Assembly: GCA_017935825.1 (NCBI GenBank) | Contig: JAGBGW010000041.1 | Span: 1-5,860 of the forward strand | Source of the DNA: Clostridia bacterium | GTDB lineage: Bacteria; Bacillota; Clostridia; Christensenellales; Maliibacteriaceae | Direction of reading: 5' to 3' | DNA: 5,860 bases | In this document: positions 1-4,233 of the stretch, in pieces | How the letters are laid out: each line of letters begins with the position of its first letter | How positions within the stretch are numbered: position 1 is the first letter of the stretch | Notes under the pieces: generated by a model | What the model saw: the letters and a program-made list of their open reading frames with translations, nothing else | Told to the model about the DNA's origin: nothing | The model's database searches: none | Position numbers and translations under genes: made by a program

Positions 1-1
1 A

Positions 2-64
2 GACGGCAAAACCTGGCAGCAGGTCTTTGAAGAGGACATGGCATACCTGCACAGCAAAATCTGA
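2..64 (+). CDS. 3' end of an unidentified upstream gene (partial)
   Basis: Only the last 20 codons and a TGA stop are inside the window; the peptide ends in MAYLHSKI. It is taken as a real gene end because a strong intrinsic terminator begins 12 bases after the stop, and because the other plus frames either stop early (frame 1 at base 30) or run through that terminator. The tail is hydrophilic and has no recognisable motif, so no function is offered. The terminator separates it from the MFS gene downstream, so it is probably not co-transcribed with anything else here. Confidence 0.6.
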   Translation, partial: DGKTWQQVFEEDMAYLHSKI

Positions 65-76
65 TCAAAAAGCAAG

Positions 77-104
77 AAGAGCGGTTTCGCACCGCTCTTT
101 TTTT
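77..104 (+). terminator. Rho-independent terminator of the upstream gene
   Basis: A perfect 9-bp stem (AAGAGCGGT at 77-85 with ACCGCTCTT at 91-99) has a 5-base TTCGC loop and is followed directly by a run of T to base 104. It lies 12 bases after the TGA of the partial upstream gene. The run of A before the stem is short, so termination is probably mainly in the plus direction. Confidence 0.92.
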
Positions 105-135
105 ATGAAAATTAGAGATTCCTCAATTGCACTTA

Positions 136-159
136 CGGGACGGGAGACCCGTCCCCTAC
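136..159 (-). repeat. REP-like palindromic unit A (minus orientation)
   Basis: Read on the minus strand, this is GTAG (bases 159-156) directly followed by a perfect 8-bp hairpin (GGGACGGG in one arm, CCCGTCCC in the other, at 137-144 and 148-155) with a 3-base loop, then G. It has the same GTAG-hairpin-G layout as the four other units in the window but different stem bases. It is inverted relative to unit B, 17 bases away. Confidence 0.85.
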
Positions 160-176
160 AAATGTATAGCATGCGT

Positions 177-203
177 GTAGGGGAGGGTCGCCGTGCCCTC
201 CCG
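177..203 (+). repeat. REP-like palindromic unit B
   Basis: GTAG at 177-180 abuts a perfect 7-bp stem, GGGAGGG at 181-187 with CCCTCCC at 196-202, closing an 8-base loop and followed by G203. With the flanking T and the first stem bases it forms TGTAGGGG (176-183), an exact inverted copy of CCCCTACA (153-160) in unit A. Confidence 0.82.
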
Positions 204-257
204 TCGTGTTGTGCGATCGATTGAAGCAAAAACGCATGGTCGTCCAAACAAAGCTTC

Positions 258-281
258 GTAGGGGCGGCAACCTGCCGCCCG
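258..281 (+). repeat. REP-like palindromic unit C
   Basis: GTAG at 258-261 abuts a perfect 8-bp stem (GGGCGGCA at 262-269 with TGCCGCCC at 273-280), a 3-base ACC loop and a trailing G. It shares the upstream flank TTC with unit D and almost the whole stem with unit E at the other end of the window. Confidence 0.87.
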
Positions 282-307
282 CCTGCCGGGATAGAATACA
301 ATGGTTC

Positions 308-334
308 GTAGGGGTCGATGCCCTCGGCGACCCG
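308..334 (+). repeat. REP-like palindromic unit D
   Basis: GTAG at 308-311 abuts a 6-bp stem (GGGTCG at 312-317 with CGACCC at 328-333) and a trailing G. The 10-base interior can partly re-pair (GCC 320-322 with GGC 326-328), so the hairpin may be longer with a bulge. The first ten bases including flank (TTCGTAGGGG) are identical to unit C. It is the most degenerate of the five units. Confidence 0.75.
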
Positions 335-384
335 CAATATCGACAGAAATGCTCAAACCTCTTGCAATTCTTCTCAAAAGGTGG

Positions 385-413
385 TTGAATAAAACCTGTT
401 CGCAATGTTTTAT
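385..413 (+). promoter_or_regulatory. Weak candidate sigma-A promoter for the MFS gene
   Basis: TTGAAT at 385-390 is a 4/6 match to the -35 consensus. It lies 17 bases before TTTTAT at 408-413, a 4/6 match to -10. Transcription would start near base 420, leaving a leader of about 30 bases before the MFS start codon. The spacing is ideal but the hexamers are poor; it is offered only because the gene follows a terminator and needs some promoter here. Confidence 0.35.
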
Positions 414-451
414 GAAACCGATAAATTTGACATAACAGGAAATCCAAAACC

Positions 452-1690
452 ATGAAAAAACTCTCCAAACAACAGTATTACCCCTGGCTGATCGTGCTTG
501 CCTGCTGCTCTCTTGCCATCCAGATGGGCATGACCAGCAATGCGGCAGGCGTATTCTTCATGCCCGTTGCCAATGATCTGGGCGTGGGGGTCAGCTCCGT
601 ATCGTTTTATACCACCATCATCTCCCTGATGACCGCTCTGATGGGTCCCACCTTTGTCCGCCTGCTTGGCAAGTTCAAGATCGGTCCTCTGCTTGCAGTC
701 TTTGGTGCAGGCGCGGCAGCTGCCTATTGCTCCTTTGCACTGTATCACAATGTGGCTCCGTTTTATGTGGCAGCATTTATTGCAGGCGTTGGCATGGCGG
801 CGATCTCCACCTTGACGGTAAACCTTCTTTTAAGTCAGTGGTTCCATAGCGCCGTAGGTACCGTAACGGGTCTTGTGTTTGCATTCACCGGCGTTGGCGG
901 CGCATGCTTCAGTGTCATCTTTGAACGCATCATCTCCACCGCAGGCTGGCGCACGGCTTACATCGTGGAAGGTCTGATCATCGCAGTGCTTTCCATCTTC
1001 TTCGGTCTTTTCATCATCAAGAGAACCCCTGCAGAGATCGGTCTTCACGCATTCTGCGAAAACGATGATGCAGATCACGCTTCCGTAAAGGTGCAAAAGA
1101 GCATGGGTGTTTCCCATAAGACCGCCATTATCCTTGCATGGATCTTTGCCTGCATTTCCTTTTTGACCGTTGCGTTCAACAGCCACCTTTCTCCCTACGC
1201 AGTGTCCGAGGGCATGGATTCTGCATTCGGCGCCTATATGGTCTCCGCCTGCATGGTGGCAAATATCGTCTCGAAGCTGATTTTGGGCAGCATCTCCGAC
1301 CGCATCGGCGTCATCCGCTCCGTCACCATTTTCGCGGTGCTGGGCATTGTGGGCAGCCTGATCCTTTTCCGACTGGGCGAATGCTCCCGTATCGTCGCCC
1401 TCATCGGCGCCGTGGCAATGGGTACCCAGTTTGCCATCAACTCCGTGGGCATCCCCATCGTCCTGCGCTACCTTGTATCGCCCGATCGCTTTGACAAGAC
1501 CTATGCCACCATCAACCTTGGCACCCTTGCACTGTTTGCACTGATGATCACGGGCTACGGTTCTCTGTATGACCTTTTTGGCACCTACTTTGTGTCCAAC
1601 ATGATCGTCTTCATCCTGTGCATCATGATGTGCGTACTTTGCGCCGTGATGCTGGTCATCGAGGCAAAAGCCGCAAAAAATCGCGCCTGA
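452..1690 (+). CDS. MFS transporter, 12 transmembrane helices
   Basis: This 412-residue protein belongs to the major facilitator superfamily and should move a small solute across the cytoplasmic membrane by secondary transport; the substrate cannot be read from the sequence. Hydrophobic segments occur at roughly 11-33, 48-72, 76-97, 101-124, 134-157, 166-187, then 223-243, 255-278, 286-306, 311-334, 348-370 and 373-403, split 6+6 by a polar loop at about 190-222. The helix 8-9 loop has the MFS motif-A remnant GSISDRIG (279-286); the helix 2-3 copy (from G65) is degenerate. GWRTAYIVEG (165-174) is typical of the monocarboxylate/oxalate-formate-like MFS groups, but this is only a loose hint. 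Length is normal for the superfamily. The start follows AGGA at 437-440 with 11 bases spacing. Upstream and downstream terminators suggest a single-gene unit, so a functional link to the ABC operon is not shown. Confidence 0.93.
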   Translation: MKKLSKQQYYPWLIVLACCSLAIQMGMTSNAAGVFFMPVANDLGVGVSSVSFYTTIISLMTALMGPTFVRLLGKFKIGPLLAVFGAGAAAAYCSFALYHNVAPFYVAAFIAGVGMAAISTLTVNLLLSQWFHSAVGTVTGLVFAFTGVGGACFSVIFERIISTAGWRTAYIVEGLIIAVLSIFFGLFIIKRTPAEIGLHAFCENDDADHASVKVQKSMGVSHKTAIILAWIFACISFLTVAFNSHLSPYAVSEGMDSAFGAYMVSACMVANIVSKLILGSISDRIGVIRSVTIFAVLGIVGSLILFRLGECSRIVALIGAVAMGTQFAINSVGIPIVLRYLVSPDRFDKTYATINLGTLALFALMITGYGSLYDLFGTYFVSNMIVFILCIMMCVLCAVMLVIEAKAAKNRA

Positions 1691-1705
1691 TTGAAAGAAA
1701 ACACA

Positions 1706-1753
1706 AAGCGGAGATGGGGGAGAACATCCCAAATCTCCGCTTAAATGCATTTT
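1706..1753 (+). terminator. Terminator-like hairpin after the MFS gene
   Basis: A perfect 10-bp stem, AAGCGGAGAT (1706-1715) with ATCTCCGCTT (1733-1742), encloses a 17-base interior where GGG and CCC can pair further. It starts 16 bases after the MFS stop. The tail TTAAATGCATTTTAT is T-rich but interrupted, so termination may be incomplete. Confidence 0.65.
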
Positions 1754-1792
1754 ATGGAATGTTAAACTGACAATAGAAAAATATTTTAATTA

Positions 1793-1814
1793 TTTAGCAT
1801 TTTATCACGCTAAA
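1793..1814. promoter_or_regulatory. Dyad next to the -35 box, possible operator
   Basis: TTTAGC (1793-1798) and GCTAAA (1809-1814) are exact inverted repeats separated by 10 AT-rich bases, ending 3 bases before the -35 box of the operon promoter. The half-site spacing is suitable for a dimeric regulator on one DNA face. No regulator gene is present in the window and the motif is not one I recognise, so this is a candidate only. Confidence 0.4.
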
Positions 1815-1817
1815 GTG

Positions 1818-1846
1818 TTGACGAACTAAATTGTTTGGTGTATGAT
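1818..1846 (+). promoter_or_regulatory. Sigma-A promoter of the ABC transporter/hydrolase operon
   Basis: TTGACG (1818-1823, 5/6 match to -35) and TATGAT (1841-1846, 5/6 match to -10) are separated by exactly 17 bases, with an AT-rich stretch upstream (about 1745-1815). Transcription would start near 1853, giving a leader of about 46 bases. The promoter position also argues against starting the binding-protein gene at ATG 1842, which lies inside the -10 box. Confidence 0.82.
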
Positions 1847-1886
1847 AGGAACTGTCCAAAGGAGTGACACCAAATTTAACGAAACT

Positions 1887-1890
1887 GAGG
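1887..1890 (+). promoter_or_regulatory. Ribosome binding site fixing the binding-protein start
   Basis: GAGG at 1887-1890 is 8 bases before ATG 1899. That start places a lysine-rich signal peptide at the N-terminus, whereas the upstream in-frame ATG at 1842 would add 19 polar residues and overlap the promoter. A stronger AAAGGAG at 1858-1864 has no start codon at a usable distance. Confidence 0.7.
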
Positions 1891-1898
1891 TACTGAAA

Positions 1899-2726
1899 AT
1901 GAAGAAGTTGATCTGTGCTGTACTTTGTCTGGCTCTGGTGCTGTCGATGATGGCTTGCGGCGGCAACAAGGACTATGACCGTCTGGCTGACATCCAGGAA
2001 CGCGGCTACATCGAAGTGGTCACCGAACCTTACTTCGCACCTTATGAGTTCATCGATCCTTCCAAGACCGGTGACGAACAGTATGTAGGTATGGACATCA
2101 TGCTTGCACAGGCCATCGCCGATGAGATCGGTGTTGAGCTTCGCATCGTACCTCTTGAGTTCACCGCCGTGCAGGCAGGTATCGCCGATGGCAAGTACGA
2201 CCTGGCACTTTCCGCAATGGCATACTCTCCCGCCCGTGCAGAGGCCATGGCACTTTCCAACGTCTACATGGCTTCCGACACTGGTTACGGCTTCCTGGTT
2301 CGCGAAGAAGATGTGGACAAATACACCGACATCGCTTCCCTTGCAGATGCAGTTGTCATTACCCAGTCCGGTTCCGTACAGGAAGGTCTTTATAACGACA
2401 ATGTAGAGGCATGTGCCGCGTTCAAACTGGTCTCCTCCATGACCGACGGCTATCTGGCAGTTGCAGAAGGCAAAGCTGATGTGTGCATCGTAGCAACCGC
2501 ATCCGCACAGCTTTACGCCGATGCAAACGGCGGCCTTGCAATTCCGGACTTCCGCTTTGAGATCGACCCCAACATGAACGGCACCGTTGCAGCAGCACCT
2601 CCGGAAGGCTCCGATGCACTGATGGAAGTGGTCAACGCCGTCATCGCAGACCTGAGCGAATCCGGCCAGATTCAGGAATGGTACGATGAGTACGCTGCAT
2701 ACGCAGTCACCCTTGGTATTGAATAA
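1899..2726 (+). CDS. ABC transporter substrate-binding lipoprotein, family 3 (polar amino acid type)
   Basis: This is the 275-residue extracytoplasmic receptor of the ABC importer encoded just downstream. The N-terminus is a type II signal peptide (MKK, hydrophobic core 4-19, SMMAC lipobox) that would leave Cys20 as the lipid anchor. The rest follows the family 3 two-lobe pattern: GYIEVVTEPYFAPYEF (36-51), the YVGMDIMLAQAIADEIG segment (62-78), GKYDLALSAMAYSPARAEA (98-116) with Arg113 at the site that binds the ligand carboxylate, the hinge/second-lobe stretch QSGSVQEGL (156-164), and SGQIQEWYDEY near the C-terminus (255-265). Unusually, the family's GKxDxxxxxD pattern ends in Ala: after GKAD (191-194), residue 199 is Ala where Asp normally holds the ligand's alpha-ammonium group. 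That suggests a ligand lacking a free amino group, which would fit the amidase gene in the same operon. Length is typical. It is the first gene of the operon; a stem-loop follows it. Confidence 0.95.
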   Translation: MKKLICAVLCLALVLSMMACGGNKDYDRLADIQERGYIEVVTEPYFAPYEFIDPSKTGDEQYVGMDIMLAQAIADEIGVELRIVPLEFTAVQAGIADGKYDLALSAMAYSPARAEAMALSNVYMASDTGYGFLVREEDVDKYTDIASLADAVVITQSGSVQEGLYNDNVEACAAFKLVSSMTDGYLAVAEGKADVCIVATASAQLYADANGGLAIPDFRFEIDPNMNGTVAAAPPEGSDALMEVVNAVIADLSESGQIQEWYDEYAAYAVTLGIE

Positions 2727-2753
2727 TCCACTGCAAACCAACCCGAAATAATA

Positions 2754-2779
2754 GGTGGGGCGCTGTACGGCGCCCCATC
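2754..2779 (+). other. Intra-operon stem-loop after the binding-protein gene
   Basis: TGGGGCGC (2756-2763) pairs perfectly with GCGCCCCA (2770-2777) around a TGTACG loop, extendable by one G-U and one G-C pair to 2754-2779. No T-run follows; the permease ribosome binding site lies 11 bases later. This looks like an mRNA-stabilising or partly attenuating hairpin that would let the binding protein be made in excess over the membrane components, as known for other binding-protein-dependent ABC operons. The role here is inferred from position. Confidence 0.75.
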
Positions 2780-2803
2780 GTTATGATTTAAGGAGAAACA
2801 TTT

Positions 2804-3463
2804 ATGGACAAGATTTTCGGCCTGCTGGAAAAATATTATATGGTTTTCCTGTCAGGTCTGTGGGGCACGCTGTGGCTTTCTGCCCTGACGGTGATCTTCG
2901 GTACCGTCCTTGGCATCATCGTTGCCATGGGACGCATGGGCAAAAGCAAAATTCTCAAGGCCATCACCGATGTGTATATTGAAATTCTTCGCGGCACGCC
3001 CGTACTTCTTCAGTTGTACTTTGTCTGGATCGGTTTGCCTAAACTGATCCCCTTTGAGTGGACTGACACCCAGTGCATCCTGATCGCACTTGTGATCAAC
3101 GCATCCGCTTATATTTCCGAGATCATCCGCGCAGGTATCGGCGCTGTCGACAAGGGCCAGTGGGAAGCTGCAAAGTCCATCGGTCTTTCCAAAGTCCACA
3201 CCATGACCCGTGTCATCATGCCCCAGGCCATCAAAAACATCCTGCCTGCACTTTGCAATGAGTTCATCACCACCGTCAAAGGTACCTCCCTTGCATCGGT
3301 GTTCTTCGTGGGCGAACTTATGACAAGCTACAAGACCGTTGCAGCCGCCACGTTCCTGCAGCTTCCGTCCTTGACCATCGCAGGTGTGATCTACTTTGTT
3401 GTAAACTTCGTACTTTCCAGACTGCTTCGACTGCTTGAAAGGAGGCTGACCGTCAGTGACTGA
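2804..3463 (+). CDS. ABC transporter permease, polar amino acid (HisM/GlnP) type
   Basis: This 219-residue membrane protein forms the channel of the importer, probably as a homodimer because only one permease gene is present. Hydrophobic segments lie near 17-42, 57-80, 91-111, 150-174 and 187-210, consistent with the five-helix layout of this group. Family features are RGTPVLLQL (63-71), the EAA loop contacting the ATPase (EAAKSIGLS from 121, G127, P140), and KGTSLAS (159-165), typical of amino acid permeases such as HisQ/HisM. The start has an excellent AAGGAG at 2790-2795, 8 bases from ATG. The stop overlaps the ATPase start by 8 bases, indicating translational coupling. Length is normal for the family. 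Substrate specificity is set mainly by the binding protein, so the polar amino acid label describes the family rather than the ligand. Confidence 0.95.
   Translation: MDKIFGLLEKYYMVFLSGLWGTLWLSALTVIFGTVLGIIVAMGRMGKSKILKAITDVYIEILRGTPVLLQLYFVWIGLPKLIPFEWTDTQCILIALVINASAYISEIIRAGIGAVDKGQWEAAKSIGLSKVHTMTRVIMPQAIKNILPALCNEFITTVKGTSLASVFFVGELMTSYKTVAAATFLQLPSLTIAGVIYFVVNFVLSRLLRLLERRLTVSD
3438..3445 (+). promoter_or_regulatory. Strong ribosome binding site for a GTG start
   Basis: AAAGGAGG lies inside the end of the permease gene, 10 bases before GTG 3456. It decides the ATPase start: no ATG occurs in frame until codon 85, well past the Walker A motif, so the GTG is needed for an intact protein. 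Confidence 0.85.
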
Positions 3464-4190
3464 TATCATCTTGCGCACAGAAAATCTGGTAAAAAACTTT
3501 GGTGACCTGCAGGTACTGCGCGGCATCTCCACCGAAATTCGCCGCGGTGAGGTCGTCTCCATCATCGGTCCCTCCGGCGGCGGCAAGTCCACCTTCCTTC
3601 GCTGTCTGAACCTGTTGGAAGAGCCCACCGAGGGCAAAGTCTTCTTCAACGATCAGGACATCACCGATAAGAAACTCAATATCTGTGAATACCGCCAGAA
3701 GATCGGTATGGTGTTCCAGAACTTCAACGTCTTCCCCAACATGACGGTGCTGGAAAACATCACCCTTGCACCCATCTTGGAGAAGAAGGTACCCAAGGAA
3801 GAAGCTGAGGCAGAAGCCATGGCACTTCTTCGCCGCGTTGGTCTGGAAGATAAGGCAAATGAGTATCCCAGAAAACTTTCCGGTGGTCAGAAACAGCGTT
3901 TGGCAATCGTCCGTGCACTTGCCATGCACCCTGAAGTCATGCTCTTTGACGAACCCACGTCCGCCCTTGACCCCGAGATGGTAAAGGAAGTTCTGAACGT
4001 CATCACCGAGCTTACCCGAAGCGGCATGACCATCCTCATCGTCACCCACGAGATGGGCTTTGCCCGTGAAGTTTCCGACCGCGTGCTGTTCATCTGCGAT
4101 GGCGTCATCACAGAAGAAGGTTCGCCCGACCAAATTTTCACCAGCCCCCGACATCCCTCTACCAATCGATTCCTCAGTATGGTATTGTAA
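3456..4190 (+). CDS. ABC transporter ATP-binding protein, polar amino acid type
   Basis: This 244-residue cytoplasmic ATPase powers the importer encoded by the two genes before it and would dimerise under the permease. All catalytic motifs are present and in order: Walker A GPSGGGKST (38-46), Q-loop Gln88 in FQNFNVFP (87-94), signature LSGGQKQR (141-148), Walker B VMLFDE (161-166) with catalytic Glu166, D-loop SALD (169-172) and switch His198 in THEMGF. The closest groups by pattern are the GlnQ/HisP/ArtP ATPases, whose length of about 240-250 residues it matches. Walker A has GGG where GSG is commoner, a conservative change. Translation starts at GTG, overlapping the permease stop by 8 bases with a strong ribosome binding site upstream. 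No terminator lies in the 43-base gap to the hydrolase gene, so the two are probably on one mRNA. Confidence 0.96.
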   Translation: MTDIILRTENLVKNFGDLQVLRGISTEIRRGEVVSIIGPSGGGKSTFLRCLNLLEEPTEGKVFFNDQDITDKKLNICEYRQKIGMVFQNFNVFPNMTVLENITLAPILEKKVPKEEAEAEAMALLRRVGLEDKANEYPRKLSGGQKQRLAIVRALAMHPEVMLFDEPTSALDPEMVKEVLNVITELTRSGMTILIVTHEMGFAREVSDRVLFICDGVITEEGSPDQIFTSPRHPSTNRFLSMVL

Positions 4191-4233
4191 GAGTAACAAT
4201 TTGTTCGTATAGATCATAAAAGGAGATTTCGTT

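Larger units (their letters stand above)
105..451. other. Non-coding intergenic region rich in short palindromes
   Basis: This stretch of about 350 bases between the first terminator and the MFS gene holds no convincing gene. Open frames crossing it on either strand lack a ribosome binding site, are low in recognisable protein character, and run through the hairpins. It contains four REP-like palindromic units (described individually) within 200 bases, followed by roughly 115 bases with a weak promoter candidate and the MFS ribosome binding site (AGGA at 437-440). Confidence 0.8.

Noticed and set aside
27..224. Plus-strand 65-residue open frame across the first terminator
   Set aside because: It runs through the terminator hairpin and two palindromic units and has no ribosome binding site; bases 2-64 in another frame explain the start of the region better.
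136..334. CRISPR array
   Set aside because: The units differ in stem sequence, occur in both orientations and have irregular spacing; there is no constant repeat with similar-length unique spacers and no cas gene.
105..451. tRNA or small structured RNA gene in the first intergenic region
   Set aside because: No cloverleaf, TTCRA T-loop or CCA end was seen; the visible structure is fully explained by the separate short hairpins.
133..468. Small open frames on both strands over the palindrome cluster
   Set aside because: They are produced by GC-rich repeat arms that lack stops; arms are conserved as hairpins, not as protein, and there are no initiation signals.
1842..1898. Upstream in-frame ATG 1842 as the binding-protein start
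   Set aside because: It lies within the -10 box and would add 19 polar residues before the signal peptide; ATG 1899 gives a proper lipoprotein signal and has GAGG at 8 bases.
1853..1898. Folate (THF) or other riboswitch in the operon leader, considered because of the AbgB-like gene
   Set aside because: The predicted leader is only about 46 bases and shows no multi-helix structure, too short for known THF aptamers.
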